From NCBI RefSeq assembly GCF_031179985.1, contig NZ_JAPSHJ010000019.1, positions 11,125 through 75,124 on the forward strand: a stretch of 64,000 nt of DNA, read 5' to 3'. Origin of the DNA: Arthrobacter sp. (GTDB lineage: Bacteria; Actinomycetota; Actinomycetes; Actinomycetales; Micrococcaceae). The translations under genes were made by a program, and so were the position numbers. The number at the start of each line of letters is the position of its first letter. The first letter of the stretch is position 1. The notes beneath the pieces are model-generated. The model worked only from the letters and a program-made list of their open reading frames with translations, had not been told where the DNA came from and ran no database searches. Shown piece by piece: positions 43,350 through 55,346 of this stretch.

Positions 43350-43388
43350 CGGCCATCCCCTCGGTTTGAGGGTTGGAACAGGGAAAGC

Positions 43389-43419
43389 GAAGCCCCGGCG
43401 GAAAATCCACCGGGGCTTC
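43389..43419. terminator. Terminator between DUF3043 gene and pyrD
   Basis: GAAGCCCCGG and CCGGGGCTTC form a perfect 10-bp stem with an 11-base loop, followed by CTTCTTTGT on the plus strand. It ends the plus-strand gene and may work from both sides. Confidence 0.85.
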
Positions 43420-43477
43420 CTTCTTTGTCCTGGAGGTTGCCGCTACCAGGGGCAATACACCCTTTTCGCGGACCCGT

Positions 43478-44539
43478 TCATAATTTAGCGAGCTGCCTGT
43501 TGATGTGTGCTGCCCAGAACGGTCCTTCATACAGGAAGGCCGTGTAGCCCTGGACCAATGTTGCCCCGGCGTCCAGCCGCTCCCGGACGTCCTGGGCTGT
43601 CTCCACTCCCCCGACGGCGATGAGCGTGAGCTTTCCTTCCGTTGCACTGCTTAGACGGCGCAACACATCCAATGACCGGCCCTTAAGGGGGGCTCCTGAG
43701 AGACCGCCGGCTCCGCACTCAGCTACCTGCTCAGGAGCGGTTGCAAGCCCCTCACGGCCGATGGTGGTGTTGGTGGCGATGATGCCATCCAGTTTCAGGT
43801 CAAGGGCGAGGCGGGCGACGTCGTCGATATCCTCGTCGCTGAGATCCGGGGCGATCTTCACCAGCAGCGGGATGTGCCGCCCTGCGGCCTGGTCTGCCGT
43901 CTCACCCACTGCCTTCAGCAGCGGCCGCAGTGTTTCCACATTCTGGAGCAGCCGCAGGCCCGGAGTGTTCGGAGAGCTGACGTTCACCACGAGGTAGTCA
44001 GCTGCCGGCGCAAGGTTGCGGGCGCTGAGGAGGTAATCCTCGGTGGCGTCCTCGAGTTCCACCACCTTGCTCTTGCCGATGTTGACACCGATCAAGGGGC
44101 GTACACCGGGATGCCTCCTCTGTAAAGCCGCCCGCGCTGACCGCAACCGTGGAGCTACGGCGGACGCGCCGTCGTTGTTGAACCCCATGCGGTTTATCAC
44201 CGCGCGGTCCTCGACCAGACGGAAGAGGCGGGGTTTCTCATTACCCGGCTGGGCCTGGCCGGTGATGGTGCCAACCTCCACATGCCCAAACCCAAGTTCG
44301 CTGAGCGCTTCAATGCCCAGTCCTTCCTTGTCGAAACCGGCTGCCAGGCCAAAGGGCGACGGAAAGGTCAGGCCGAATGCCTTGGTTTCCAAAGAGGGCG
44401 CCGGCGCCGTGAACTTGTACAGTGCCTTGCCGGCACCGGTTGCATGGACGAGCCTGATGGCACGGAAGCCGATTTTGTGGGCGCGTTCGGCGTCCATCCA
44501 AGAAAAGGCCAGCCGGAAGAAAGTTGGGTATACGCGCAT
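43478..44539 (-). CDS. pyrD: Dihydroorotate dehydrogenase, quinone-dependent (class 2)
   Basis: A 353-residue membrane-associated DHODH of pyrimidine synthesis. The N-terminal amphipathic helix MRVYPTFFRLAFSWMDAERAHKIG binds the membrane and quinone. FMN and substrate motifs include SPFGLAAGFDKEG, GFGHVEVGTITGQAQPGNEKPRLFR, NRMGFNNDGA, LVVNVSSPNTPGLRLLQ (catalytic Ser region), NTTIGREGL and AVGGVETAQDVRERL. It oxidises dihydroorotate to orotate using menaquinone. The ATG at 44539 is taken; a much longer upstream frame would overlap the divergent gene. Class 2 type is shown by the N-terminal helix. Confidence 0.94.
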   Translation of the reverse strand: MRVYPTFFRLAFSWMDAERAHKIGFRAIRLVHATGAGKALYKFTAPAPSLETKAFGLTFPSPFGLAAGFDKEGLGIEALSELGFGHVEVGTITGQAQPGNEKPRLFRLVEDRAVINRMGFNNDGASAVAPRLRSARAALQRRHPGVRPLIGVNIGKSKVVELEDATEDYLLSARNLAPAADYLVVNVSSPNTPGLRLLQNVETLRPLLKAVGETADQAAGRHIPLLVKIAPDLSDEDIDDVARLALDLKLDGIIATNTTIGREGLATAPEQVAECGAGGLSGAPLKGRSLDVLRRLSSATEGKLTLIAVGGVETAQDVRERLDAGATLVQGYTAFLYEGPFWAAHINRQLAKL

Positions 44540-44616
44540 GCCTCTAGTTTTCCGCTTCGAGGGGTCCAGACCAAACTGGACGGGCTTCTCCACTCCCTGA
44601 CTTCCCGCTCGATGCC

Positions 44617-44622
44617 TAGGCT
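44617..44622 (+). promoter_or_regulatory. -10 box of alpha/beta hydrolase gene
   Basis: TAGGCT, six bases before the ATG at 44629. No ribosome site is visible, so a leaderless start is likely. Confidence 0.38.
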
Positions 44623-44628
44623 GGTGCC

Positions 44629-45615
44629 ATGGAATGGAGACCAGACATCCTCGGCGCGGACTTCCAGTCATACAGCTTCCAGGCACGGGGTGACGACGGG
44701 ACAGAGCGGACTGCCACCCTCATCCGCTATTCCCCTGCGGGTGTTGAAGCTGAATTACGCCTTCAACGGCGGGCTGTCCTCTTCCTGCATGGGTGGAGCG
44801 ACTACTTCTTCAACGTTGAACTTGCTGCCTTCTGGTATGGCAAGGGATTCGAATTCTTCGCCCTCGATATGCACAACCACGGCCGAAGCCTGCAGGAGGG
44901 GATTCCCGGCGGATATGTCGCTGACCTTGCCGATTACGACCCCGAAATCGCCCAGGCCATCGGCATTATCAACGCGCTGGGATCGCGGAATTCCCCTCCG
45001 CCGTCGTTGACCCTGATGGGGCATTCAGCCGGCGGGCTGGTCGCCGCACTGTGGGTGAGCAGGCATCCGGGAGCGGCAAGGCAACTGGTCCTCAACAGCC
45101 CCTGGCTCGAGATGCACGGGAGCACCCTCGTCAGGCGCGTCGCCTGGACCATGGTGGAACCAATCGCCCGTTTCAAGCCCGAAGCCGTTCTCCGCCTGCC
45201 GGAACGTGGCTTCTACTGGCGCAGCATCAGCAACACCGCTGAGGGCGAGTGGGCCCTCGATGACAAGTACAGGCCACCCATGGCATTCCCTGTCAGGGCA
45301 GGCTGGTTGAGTGCAGTTCTGGCCGGACACGCGCAGGTGGCCCGCGGCCTTGGTATCGAAATACCCATACTGGTCCTGCTCTCCGGGGCCAGCGCCAACG
45401 GCCTCTTCTGGACCGAGGAGATGCGCAGGACGGACGCCGTGCTCGATGTCAACGCGATCGCCATCCGCGCGTTGGCATTGGGAAGGTCGGTCACCCTTGA
45501 ACGCATCGAGGGTGGCCTCCATGACGTGTTCCTCTCCCCGCCCAAGATTCGTGAGGATGCCTATGTCCGTCTTTCCCGTTGGATCCGCGGGTACGTCCAG
45601 GATCAAGATCAATAG
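44629..45615 (+). CDS. Alpha/beta hydrolase, lysophospholipase-like
   Basis: A 328-residue serine hydrolase. VLFLHGWSDYFF carries the oxyanion His-Gly, LTLMGHSAGGLVAALW the nucleophile Ser (GHSAGG, about residue 130), an acidic residue probably sits in ILVLLSGAS...TDAVLD, and GGLHDVFLSPP the catalytic His. It belongs to the serine-aminopeptidase S33/lysophospholipase group. The substrate (acyl ester, monoglyceride or lysolipid) is unknown. It lies 90 bases from divergent pyrD and is convergent with uppS, 48 bases apart. No signal peptide, so cytoplasmic. Confidence 0.85.
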   Translation: MEWRPDILGADFQSYSFQARGDDGTERTATLIRYSPAGVEAELRLQRRAVLFLHGWSDYFFNVELAAFWYGKGFEFFALDMHNHGRSLQEGIPGGYVADLADYDPEIAQAIGIINALGSRNSPPPSLTLMGHSAGGLVAALWVSRHPGAARQLVLNSPWLEMHGSTLVRRVAWTMVEPIARFKPEAVLRLPERGFYWRSISNTAEGEWALDDKYRPPMAFPVRAGWLSAVLAGHAQVARGLGIEIPILVLLSGASANGLFWTEEMRRTDAVLDVNAIAIRALALGRSVTLERIEGGLHDVFLSPPKIREDAYVRLSRWIRGYVQDQDQ

Positions 45616-45662
45616 CACCCACAGGAGCGGGCGTGGTTCGGCGGCTGCCTCAAGTTGCGGCC

Positions 45663-46499
45663 CTACGTCGCGGCGGCGTCCACTGCGCCACCGTAGCGGC
45701 GGTCCCGCTTTGCGTAAATTTCGACGGCGTCCCACAGGGTCCGGCGGTCAACGTCAGGCCAGAGCGTATCCATAAAGACGAACTCCGCGTAGGCGGACTG
45801 CCAGAGCATGAAGTTGGACAGCCGCTGCTCCCCCGAGCTTCGGAGGAACAGATCGACGTCAGGCAGGTCAGGTTCGTCCAGGTACTTCTGGATGGTCTTC
45901 TCGTTGATGGCCGACGGCTTGAGGTGACCGGCCGCCACATCCTCGGCAATAGCCGCGACAGCGTCTGCGATTTCCGCCCGCCCGCCGTAATTAACACACA
46001 TGTTCAACGTGCAGGTGCTGTTGCCACGGGTGTACTCCTCGGCTTCCTCAAGTTCGCGGATCACGGAACCCCAAAGCTTCGGGCGGCGGCCGGACCAGCG
46101 TACCCGCACTCCCCAGTCATCCAGCTGGTTTCGCTGGCGACGCAGCACATCCTTGTTAAAACCCATCAGGAACCGGATTTCCTCGGGAGACCGCCGCCAG
46201 TTTTCCGTCGAAAACGCATACACGCTCACGTGCTCTATACCCAGCTCGATGGCGCCGGCCATCACGTCAAGCAAGGCGGGTTCGCCGGCCTTGTGCCCTT
46301 CGATTCTTGGCAACCCCCGCTGGTTGGCCCAACGACCGTTACCGTCCATGACAATTGCCACGTGGCGTGGGATGAACTCGGAAGGAATGGCCGGTGGGAG
46401 CGCTCCGGAAGGATGGGGATAGGGGCTGATGACCGGAGCGGTTCGCTGGCGGACCGTTTTTCTTTTATTTCCCAAAGCCAAGTTACGTTCGCTCCACAT
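45663..46499 (-). CDS. uppS: Isoprenyl transferase (undecaprenyl diphosphate synthase)
   Basis: A 278-residue cis-prenyltransferase. The catalytic Asp is in [18 protein letters not shown] (about residues 46-63), with [20 protein letters not shown] and the C-terminal [24 protein letters not shown] and TLWPDV as the conserved regions. It builds the long-chain polyprenyl carrier for cell-wall synthesis. It has about 45 residues of N-terminal extension rich in basic and Pro residues. The start overlaps the end of recO by 17 bases and lacks a good ribosome site, so translational coupling to recO is likely. Confidence 0.93.
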   Translation of the reverse strand: MWSERNLALGNKRKTVRQRTAPVISPYPHPSGALPPAIPSEFIPRHVAIVMDGNGRWANQRGLPRIEGHKAGEPALLDVMAGAIELGIEHVSVYAFSTENWRRSPEEIRFLMGFNKDVLRRQRNQLDDWGVRVRWSGRRPKLWGSVIRELEEAEEYTRGNSTCTLNMCVNYGGRAEIADAVAAIAEDVAAGHLKPSAINEKTIQKYLDEPDLPDVDLFLRSSGEQRLSNFMLWQSAYAEFVFMDTLWPDVDRRTLWDAVEIYAKRDRRYGGAVDAAAT

Positions 46500-47235
46500 G
46501 TTTGAGGGATTTCAGTACACGTTCAAGATGCCATTGCAGGTAGCTTGCCACCAAACCCGCTGATTCCCTGCGGTGGACGCTCAGCGATGCATCGGCCGTC
46601 GCCCAGTCACCTGTCAGCAAAGCACCAAGCAGCAACACTGTTTCGGCCGCAGGCGCAGGCGAACCCGGGGGGCGGCAGTTTCCGCAGACCATCCCGCCCA
46701 AAGGAGCGGAGAAAGCTGTATGCGGACCTGCTGCGCCGCAGCGGGCACATTGGGTAAAGCTTGGCGCCCATCCGCCGGTGGCCAGGGCCCGGAGCAGGTA
46801 GGAGTCCAGGATCAGTTCGGGAGAATGGTCACCGCGGCTCAAGGAGGCCAGCGCACCGACCAGCAGGTTGTACTGCGCGGTTCCCGCTTCGCCGTCGACG
46901 TCCGTCAGCTTTTCCGCGGTTTCGGTCATGGCAGCCGCCACGGTGTAACGGCCGTAGTCTGCGGCAATGTTGCCGCCGTAGGCACCCTTAGCGACTGCCT
47001 GGGTGACGATATCGAGCGAACGTCCGGATATAAGCTGCAGATCCGCAACCATAAACGGTTCCAGCCGCGCGCCAAAGCGGCTGCTGGTGCGCCGTACGCC
47101 TTTGGCCACTGCACGGACCTGCCCGTGGTGCTTGGTGAGCAGCGTGATGATGCGGTCAGCTTCACCGAGCTTATGGGTGCGCAGAACTACAGCGTCATCC
47201 CGGTAGGAGCGCGCCGCAAACGATTGGTAGGCCAC
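46483..47235 (-). CDS. recO: DNA repair protein RecO
   Basis: A 250-residue recombination mediator. The OB-fold N-terminus has [44 protein letters not shown] and [12 protein letters not shown]; the helical C-terminal domain holds a four-Cys zinc site in [11 protein letters not shown] and [12 protein letters not shown]. It loads RecA in the RecFOR path. The start is a GTG at 47235 with GAAG eight bases upstream and the expected [14 protein letters not shown]-terminus; an ATG at 47250 is also possible. The gene is followed by uppS, overlapping it. Confidence 0.9.
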   Translation of the reverse strand: MAYQSFAARSYRDDAVVLRTHKLGEADRIITLLTKHHGQVRAVAKGVRRTSSRFGARLEPFMVADLQLISGRSLDIVTQAVAKGAYGGNIAADYGRYTVAAAMTETAEKLTDVDGEAGTAQYNLLVGALASLSRGDHSPELILDSYLLRALATGGWAPSFTQCARCGAAGPHTAFSAPLGGMVCGNCRPPGSPAPAAETVLLLGALLTGDWATADASLSVHRRESAGLVASYLQWHLERVLKSLKHVERT

Positions 47236-47280
47236 AGTTAATCTTCGCACCGTCCTGGCCTAAACAGGCCGGGAGTCAGG

Positions 47281-47310
47281 GTGTGCCGCAGTATAACTGC
47301 TGCGGCACAC
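47281..47310. terminator. Terminator after leuA
   Basis: GTGTGCCGCA and TGCGGCACAC form a perfect 10-bp stem (11 with the closing G-C) around TATAACTG. It lies between leuA and recO on the minus strand. Confidence 0.85.
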
Positions 47311-47339
47311 CCGGGGTTCTCAAGCTTGGGCTCGGATTC

Positions 47340-49216
<1,877 letters not shown>

Positions 49217-49328
49217 TTCACAGTAACACGGGTGCGTAAGATGAAGGTGCAACACCCTCCGCAACGTCCACCATGCAGACGCTGTACCGGTGACCGCACC
49301 GCTGCAGCCCTCTCTAGAAGGAGCACCT

Positions 49329-51281
49329 GTGCCAAACTCGGGGATTGCCCTGTCCAACATCGACCATAGCGTCCGCCCACAGGATGACCTGTACCAGCAC
49401 ATTAACGGCGCCTGGCTTAAGAGCACGACGATTCCGGACGACAGACCCCTTGAAGGTACCTTCACCGCACTTCGCGACGGTTCGGAACTGGCCGTCAGGG
49501 CAATCATTGAGGAAGCCGCCAACCGGGGAGCGGAGGCGACCGGGATAGAACAGAAAGTCGGAGACCTCTACAAGAGCTTCATGGATGAAGAAACAGTGGA
49601 GGCCAAGGGCCTGGATCCCATCAGGGAACGCCTGGCAGCCATTTTCTCGACAACGTCTCCCGCGGAGCTTATTGCACTGGCAGGACGGCTCTTCCGGTCA
49701 GACGTCAGTGGCCTGTTCTACATCTACCCCGCCCCCGATGCCGGCAACCCGGATCGGATCCTTCTCTACACGGGGCAGGGCGGTCTTGGCCTTCCCGACG
49801 AGTCGTACTACCGGGAGGAGAAATTCGCCCCGATAGTCAACGCCTACCGGGAGCACGTCCAGACCATGCTTGGCATGGCAGGGATCGCGGACCCGGAGGG
49901 AGCCTCTTCACGGGTGGTTGCTTTGGAAACAGCCCTGGCCTCCCACCACTGGGACAACGTCACCCTCCGTGATCCGCAGAAAACGTACAACCTTAAGAGT
50001 GCAGTAGAGGCCAACCAGCTTTTTCCGCTGATCGGCACGTGGTTCGATGCGGCTGCGATCGCACCTGAGAAACGCACGGAGATTGTGGTGAGCACTCCTG
50101 ATTTCTTCGTGGGTGCGGCTTCCCTCCTTGACTCTGAGTCCCTGGAAGCCTGGCAGGAATGGCTCGCGATGCGCGTGGTTGGTTCAGCCGCCCCTTACCT
50201 CTCAGCGCAGTTCGTGGATGCCAACTTCGCTTTCTATGGCACAACCATCAGCGGCACTCCACGGAACAAGGACCGCTGGAAGCGCGGAGTCGCCGTCGTC
50301 GAGGCCTCACTTGGTGAAGCAGTGGGCCAGATCTACGTATCCCGGCACTTCCCTGAGTCCCATAAAGCCAGGATGCAGACACTGGTCTCCAACCTGATCG
50401 AGGCCTACCGGCAGAGCATTACGGACTTGCAGTGGATGGGCGAGGAAACCAAACTGGAGGCGCTCAAGAAGCTGGACGCGTTCCGGCCGAAGATCGGATA
50501 CCCGGACGAGTGGATCGATTACTCGGCAGTGGAGATCGATCCCGCGGATCTCCTTGGAAACGTCGAACGCGCGCACAACGCAGACGTCGAACGGCATCTG
50601 GACGAGGTGGGAAAGCCGGTGGACCGGAACAAGTGGCTCATGACGCCCCAGACGGTCAACGCCTACTACCACCCGATGCTGAACGAAATCGTCTTCCCTG
50701 CGGCCATCCTGCAGCCGCCGTTCTTCACTGCCGACGCCGATGACGCCGTCAACTATGGTGGGATCGGCGCGGTGATCGGCCACGAGATCGGCCACGGATT
50801 CGATGACCAGGGGTCGCAGTTCGATGGCGGTGGGGCCCTCCGCAACTGGTGGAGCGAGGATGACCGAAAGGCGTTCGAGATTCTGACAGCCAAGCTCGTC
50901 GCGCAGTTCGATGCTTTGTCCCCCCTGGCTGCGCCGGAGCACAAAGTCAACGGCAAGCTGACTCTTGGCGAGAACATCGGTGATCTTGGCGGGCTGACCA
51001 TCGCATACAAGGCCTACCTCCTCAGCTTGAACGGCGAGGAAGCGCCAGTCCTGGATGGTTTCACCGGAGAGCAGCGCTTTTTTGCTTCCTGGGCGGCAGG
51101 CTGGCGGCAGGTCATCAGGTCAGAAGAGGCAATCCGCCGACTAGCGACCGACCCCCACTCCCCCAATGAGTTCCGCACGAATGCCATCGCAAAGAACCTC
51201 GATGCCTTCCACACCGCGTTCGAGGTCACCGAGCAGGACGGGATGTGGCTTTCTCCCGCGGAGCGCGTCAGTATCTGGTAG
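49329..51281 (+). CDS. M13-family zinc metallopeptidase (neprilysin/PepO type)
   Basis: A 650-residue M13 endopeptidase. The zinc site is IGHEIGHGFDDQG (HExxH at about residue 484) and the third ligand is in ENIGDLGGL (about 548, ExxxD). It has the family N-terminal DDLYQHINGAWL and the late NPHSPNEFRTN region. It hydrolyses peptides up to about 40 residues. No signal peptide is evident, so it is probably cytoplasmic. The GTG at 49329 is chosen because AGAAGGAG precedes it by five bases; an upstream GTG at 49290 has none. It is divergent from leuL-leuA. Confidence 0.92.
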   Translation: MPNSGIALSNIDHSVRPQDDLYQHINGAWLKSTTIPDDRPLEGTFTALRDGSELAVRAIIEEAANRGAEATGIEQKVGDLYKSFMDEETVEAKGLDPIRERLAAIFSTTSPAELIALAGRLFRSDVSGLFYIYPAPDAGNPDRILLYTGQGGLGLPDESYYREEKFAPIVNAYREHVQTMLGMAGIADPEGASSRVVALETALASHHWDNVTLRDPQKTYNLKSAVEANQLFPLIGTWFDAAAIAPEKRTEIVVSTPDFFVGAASLLDSESLEAWQEWLAMRVVGSAAPYLSAQFVDANFAFYGTTISGTPRNKDRWKRGVAVVEASLGEAVGQIYVSRHFPESHKARMQTLVSNLIEAYRQSITDLQWMGEETKLEALKKLDAFRPKIGYPDEWIDYSAVEIDPADLLGNVERAHNADVERHLDEVGKPVDRNKWLMTPQTVNAYYHPMLNEIVFPAAILQPPFFTADADDAVNYGGIGAVIGHEIGHGFDDQGSQFDGGGALRNWWSEDDRKAFEILTAKLVAQFDALSPLAAPEHKVNGKLTLGENIGDLGGLTIAYKAYLLSLNGEEAPVLDGFTGEQRFFASWAAGWRQVIRSEEAIRRLATDPHSPNEFRTNAIAKNLDAFHTAFEVTEQDGMWLSPAERVSIW

Positions 51282-51316
51282 TAAGCCACCACGCTGATTG
51301 CGACGGCGGCTGAAAA

Positions 51317-51353
51317 CGACGGCGGCGGGCCACTCGGGGGCGCGCCGCCGTCG
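51317..51353. terminator. Terminator between M13 peptidase and LCP gene
   Basis: CGACGGCGGCG and its complement CGCCGCCGTCG form a perfect 11-bp stem with a 15-base loop. It lies between convergent genes. Confidence 0.85.
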
Positions 51354-51380
51354 GAGTTCCCAGCGGTAGGTGGTCTGAGG

Positions 51381-52958
51381 CTAGCCGTCGATGTACGGAG
51401 GATTGACCTGCTGGCAGACGGTGTCCCCAGCGGTCTGATTGACGATGTCAGGCGGAATCGTGACCGAGCCAAATTTGGTACCTGTGGTGAAGTCTGCGCC
51501 CAAGTACACCTGCACGCCTGGAACCCCTAGTGAAGGAGCAACCTGGGCGGACGGGATACCAAGCAGGGCTGCAATGTCGGCGGCAACGTCCGCATACTCG
51601 GCCCCGTAGTAAACCATGGTGGTGTCGGTCGGTTCGGCAACAAACTGGGTTGTCTGGGTAAACCCTCCACCAACAATCGCCTGGACAATCTCCTGTGCCC
51701 GTGCGGGCACGCCCGTACCGTTTGCTACGGATACCGGCTGAGCGGTCTTGTCATAAGCCGGCGGGGCAGGTGCGGGCGGAGTGGTTGCCACAGGCGGCGT
51801 CGTCCCTGAACCGGTGGGGGTTGGCGTGGGTGACGGACTCGCTGTCGGATCAGTGAGGTCAATGTCATTTCGCAGGCCTGCGAAAAGCTGGGACGCGTTC
51901 GGCTGAGCGAGTTGCAGTCGATTAATGTCGCTAGCCGCTTGCTCAGTTGGGGTGGCCACAAACGCAACCTTACTGACATCGATGGTCTTGAGCCGGTTGG
52001 CGATGGTGAGGAGGGCAGGAACTGAGGCCAGGCCGTCGTCCACGGTGAGGTTCTGCGTGACGGTGTCCGCGATCTTCAGCAGCTTTCCGGGATCGGAGAG
52101 GGTGCCGTCGTCCTTGATCTTGCGGGTCAGAGAGGACAGGAAGCCCTGTTGGGCCTTGATCCGGCCAAGGTCACCGCCCGTTTCGAAGGCGTGGCGCGTC
52201 CGGAGGAACGCCAGGGCCTGCTCACCTTGGACTTGGGAAGTCCCCTTCGGCAGGCGGAGGCGCGAGTCGGGATCGAAGACGGGGTCGCTGACGCAGACGT
52301 CCACGCCGCCCACCACGTTGGAAAGTTCCTTCACAGCGTTGAAGTCGGCCATCATGAAGTGATCGATCTCCAGGCCGGTCAGCTTGTTCACGGTATCAAC
52401 GGCGCACCCGATCCCGGCCTGGGCCATCGCCTCATTGATCATCGCGCTCTGTCGCTCCGGGAAGACGTTTCCGGTTTTCTGATCCGTGCACTCAGGAATG
52501 TCAACGAGCAGGTCCCTGGGAAAGCTGATGACGCTGACGCGTTTGTTGTCTGCGGAGATGTCCATCATCATCATGACGTCGGACTGTCCGTAGCCAGACG
52601 AATCTTCTGCGGTTCCGTATTCGGCGTTCTTTCCGTCCCGGGTGTCTGAACCAAGGATGAGGATCTGCATCCTGTCGGTCGCGTCGTTGACCGGTTCCTC
52701 GGTTTTTTGGTTACCCGCACTCAGCGGCGCCTTTTCAATGTTGCCCTGGAGCCGGATCACCCAGAAGGCGGCAAACGCGAGTCCGCCCACAAGGAAAACC
52801 GATACGATACCCGTTGTGACCTTGAGCCATGCGGGCATGTGGCGGGTGGAACCAAGGTGGCGGGCGGCACCGAGGCCGGCATGTTCCGAGTGCCTGGCGG
52901 CGGCGTCGGAGCGTGACCCGTTGGGCCTGTCTGCGCTGTCATCGCGGCCTTGCACCAC
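51381..52958 (-). CDS. LytR-CpsA-Psr (LCP) family protein
   Basis: A 525-residue membrane-anchored LCP phosphotransferase. One N-terminal span (VTTGIVSVFLVGGLAFAAFWVI) follows a basic, cytosolic 45-residue head. The LCP domain has ILILGSDTRDG, SDVMMMMDIS, VSVISFPRDLLVDIP and NVVGGVDVCV, with the Arg/Asp residues that bind polyprenyl pyrophosphate. A Thr/Pro-rich linker (TPTPTGSGTTPPVATTPPAPAPP) leads to a C-terminal LytR_C domain. It should attach teichoic acid, capsule or arabinogalactan-type polymers to peptidoglycan. The GTG at 52958 follows AGGAAGG. Related LCP genes are common near cell-wall genes. Confidence 0.9.
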   Translation of the reverse strand: MVQGRDDSADRPNGSRSDAAARHSEHAGLGAARHLGSTRHMPAWLKVTTGIVSVFLVGGLAFAAFWVIRLQGNIEKAPLSAGNQKTEEPVNDATDRMQILILGSDTRDGKNAEYGTAEDSSGYGQSDVMMMMDISADNKRVSVISFPRDLLVDIPECTDQKTGNVFPERQSAMINEAMAQAGIGCAVDTVNKLTGLEIDHFMMADFNAVKELSNVVGGVDVCVSDPVFDPDSRLRLPKGTSQVQGEQALAFLRTRHAFETGGDLGRIKAQQGFLSSLTRKIKDDGTLSDPGKLLKIADTVTQNLTVDDGLASVPALLTIANRLKTIDVSKVAFVATPTEQAASDINRLQLAQPNASQLFAGLRNDIDLTDPTASPSPTPTPTGSGTTPPVATTPPAPAPPAYDKTAQPVSVANGTGVPARAQEIVQAIVGGGFTQTTQFVAEPTDTTMVYYGAEYADVAADIAALLGIPSAQVAPSLGVPGVQVYLGADFTTGTKFGSVTIPPDIVNQTAGDTVCQQVNPPYIDG

Positions 52959-53071
52959 TGAATGTACCTTCCTGTAAAAACATGATCCGCCCCATCTTAG
53001 GGGCTGAGACTGGGAAAAAGCCGGGCGTGCACGAAGCGCCGCGCGGCTAAGCGGTCCGTTCCTGAGACGAG

Positions 53072-54031
53072 TCAGAAACCGAGCTTGACCAATTGCTTGG
53101 GATCCCGTTGCCAGTCCTTAGCGACTTTGACATGGAGATCCAAGTAGATCCGGGTGCCCAGCAACGCTTCGATTCCCTTTCGGGCGTTGGTGCCGACTTC
53201 CCGCAACCGAGCACCTCCCTTGCCGATGATGATGGCCTTCTGCGACGGACGCTCGACGTACAGGTTTACGCGGACGTCAAGGAAAGGGCTGTCTTCAGGT
53301 CGGCCTTCCCGTGGAACGATTTCGTCCACCACAACAGCAAGCGAGTGGGGAAGTTCATCCCGCACGCCTTCAAGGGCCGCCTCACGAATCAGCTCGGCCA
53401 CCATGACGGCTTCCGGTTCATCCGTCAGTTCACCATCAGGGTAGAGGGGAGGCGACGGCGGCATGTGGCTGATGAGGACGTCAGCGACCGTACCCACCTG
53501 GAAGCCGTCTGTTGCCGATACGGGCACGATGTCTTTCCAGCCCTCTTCCCCCAGGACAGTCCGCCCAAGCGCGGCGACGGCCAACAATTGCTCTGTCAGG
53601 GCCTGCCGGTCCACCAGGTCCGCCTTGGTGACGATCGCAATGATCGGCTTCTTTCCGACGGCGGCAAGCTGGGCGGCGATGAACTTGTCGCCGGGACCGA
53701 TTTTTTCATTGGCCGGAAGGCAGAAACCAATGGCGTCTACCTCGGCCAGGGTATCGGCCACAAGGTCGTTGAGTCGTTTGCCCAGCAGGGTGCGGGGGCG
53801 GTGAAGACCAGGTGTGTCCACAAGGATCAGCTGCGCGTCCTCACGATGGACAATGCCCCGGATGGTGTGCCGTGTTGTCTGCGGCTTGGCCGAGGTGATG
53901 GCAACCTTTTTACCCACCAGGGCGTTGGTCAGTGTTGATTTGCCTGCGTTGGGCCTTCCGACCAGAACCGAGAAACCGGCCCGGAAGCCGCCGTAGGCAT
54001 CCCCGGCATCGGCCTTATTCTGCTTGCTCAC
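53072..54031 (-). CDS. era: GTPase Era
   Basis: A 319-residue GTPase with C-terminal KH domain. G1 is VGRPNAGKST (residues 24-33), G3 is VDTPGLHRP, G4 is TKADLVD and G5 SATDGFQV. The KH domain includes KAIIIGKGGARLREVG. It binds 16S rRNA and aids 30S assembly. The GTG at 54031 has AGGGAG six bases upstream and overlaps the upstream CorC-type gene by 17 bases, so longer frames are rejected. It belongs to the conserved block phoH-ybeY-corC-era. Confidence 0.95.
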   Translation of the reverse strand: MSKQNKADAGDAYGGFRAGFSVLVGRPNAGKSTLTNALVGKKVAITSAKPQTTRHTIRGIVHREDAQLILVDTPGLHRPRTLLGKRLNDLVADTLAEVDAIGFCLPANEKIGPGDKFIAAQLAAVGKKPIIAIVTKADLVDRQALTEQLLAVAALGRTVLGEEGWKDIVPVSATDGFQVGTVADVLISHMPPSPPLYPDGELTDEPEAVMVAELIREAALEGVRDELPHSLAVVVDEIVPREGRPEDSPFLDVRVNLYVERPSQKAIIIGKGGARLREVGTNARKGIEALLGTRIYLDLHVKVAKDWQRDPKQLVKLGF

Positions 54032-55346
54032 GTGGCACTCCCTGTTGCGTTGATTCGGCCTCGTCGAGAAGCTCGTTATGGTCAGTTTCTTCCTTTGGCA
54101 CCGGAGCCGCAATGATGTGGCTTACCCGGTTGCGGCGGCCCTCAAGGCGGTCAGCCCGGAGCGAGACACCATCCACCGTCACGGCGCTTCCGACGATCGG
54201 AACCCTCCCCAGGGCCTTACCCAGCAGTCCACCGACGGTGTCCACTTCGTCGTCGTCGAGTTCTATGTCAAACAGCTCACCGAGATCATCAATGCTCATC
54301 CGGGCACTGACACGGTAGCTGCCGTCCCCGAGCTCAACGGCCTCGGCCGACTCGGTGTCGTATTCGTCAACGATTTCGCCCACAATTTCTTCGATGAGGT
54401 CCTCCAAGGTCACCAGACCGGCGGTGCCGCCGTACTCATCAATAACAATGGCAACATGGGTGGATTCCTTCTGCAGCTCGCGGAGAAGATCGCTGACCTG
54501 TTTGGACTCCGGAACGTACCGGACTTCCCGGGCGAGGTCATCCACGGTAGGCGGTTCATCGTCTGGTCCCAGTTCGTGCAGGGCAGCGGCGACGTCCTTC
54601 AAATAGATGATTCCCAGGATCTGATCCGTGTTGTCCCGGATCACCGGCATCCTGGAATACCCCGAGCGCAGGAACAGCGACATTGCCCGCCGAAGGCTGG
54701 AGCCGGCGTCGATGCTGACGATGTCGGTCCGGGGAACCATGACGGCGCGGACCAGGGTGTCGCCAAAATCGAATACCGACTGGATGAGTTCCGCCTCGTT
54801 GTCCTCAATCACATCCGACTCGGTCGCACGGTCCACCAGCTCGCGGAATTCCTCTTCACTGAAGAAGGCTTCGTCACCGTTCGATGATCCTGGTGCCACG
54901 GCGCTTCCGAGCTTCACCAGCCAGCCGGGAATGGGACCAAGCACCCAGCAGAGGGAACGGATCAGCGGCGCAGTGAACCTCACCACTCCACCGGAATGGA
55001 CCCGACCGAGCTGGCGGGGGGAGACGCCCACGATGACAAAACCCACAACCGCCATGATGCCCGTCGCGGCCAGCCCGGCCAGCCAGATGCTGTCGAGGAC
55101 GCTGTGGAGCAGGACGGCAACCGCCACAGCGGCCGCCATCTCGAACCAGACGCGCCAGAAGCGCAATGCCCGGATATGCGAAACGGGCTGTGCGAGGATG
55201 CGTTGCAGTGCCGGATTACGGCTCCTGAGCAGAGCCTGCTCGGCGTCGTGCCGGGGAAGGAAATTGAATGCGGCTTCTGCTGCCGTGAGCAGGGCAGCCA
55301 TGCCCAGAAAGACCACGGCCATGCCCACAAGAATCAGGGGCGTCAC
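54015..55346 (-). CDS. CorC/HlyC-type CNNM transporter-like protein (DUF21-CBS)
   Basis: A 443-residue protein of the hemolysin-like/CorC family. The N-terminal DUF21 membrane domain has four spans ([58 protein letters not shown] and [14 protein letters not shown]). Two CBS domains follow ([19 protein letters not shown] and [16 protein letters not shown]), then a CorC_HlyC domain with [19 protein letters not shown]. Family members relate to magnesium or cobalt efflux; hemolysin is a historical name. Start overlaps the ybeY stop (55343-55346). It overlaps era, so all three are coupled. Confidence 0.92.
   Translation of the reverse strand: MTPLILVGMAVVFLGMAALLTAAEAAFNFLPRHDAEQALLRSRNPALQRILAQPVSHIRALRFWRVWFEMAAAVAVAVLLHSVLDSIWLAGLAATGIMAVVGFVIVGVSPRQLGRVHSGGVVRFTAPLIRSLCWVLGPIPGWLVKLGSAVAPGSSNGDEAFFSEEEFRELVDRATESDVIEDNEAELIQSVFDFGDTLVRAVMVPRTDIVSIDAGSSLRRAMSLFLRSGYSRMPVIRDNTDQILGIIYLKDVAAALHELGPDDEPPTVDDLAREVRYVPESKQVSDLLRELQKESTHVAIVIDEYGGTAGLVTLEDLIEEIVGEIVDEYDTESAEAVELGDGSYRVSARMSIDDLGELFDIELDDDEVDTVGGLLGKALGRVPIVGSAVTVDGVSLRADRLEGRRNRVSHIIAAPVPKEETDHNELLDEAESTQQGVPREQAE

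Noticed and set aside
44564..44581. GTCCAG-N6-CTGGAC inverted repeat upstream of pyrD as a pyrimidine attenuator
   Set aside because: Too short, and no PyrR-type leader or terminator pair is visible between 44539 and 44629.
45579..46505. Plus-strand frame opposite uppS
   Set aside because: Shadow; uppS has all motifs and this frame has no family resemblance.
53093..53938. Plus-strand frame opposite era
   Set aside because: Shadow of the Era GTPase frame with unnatural composition and no ribosome site.
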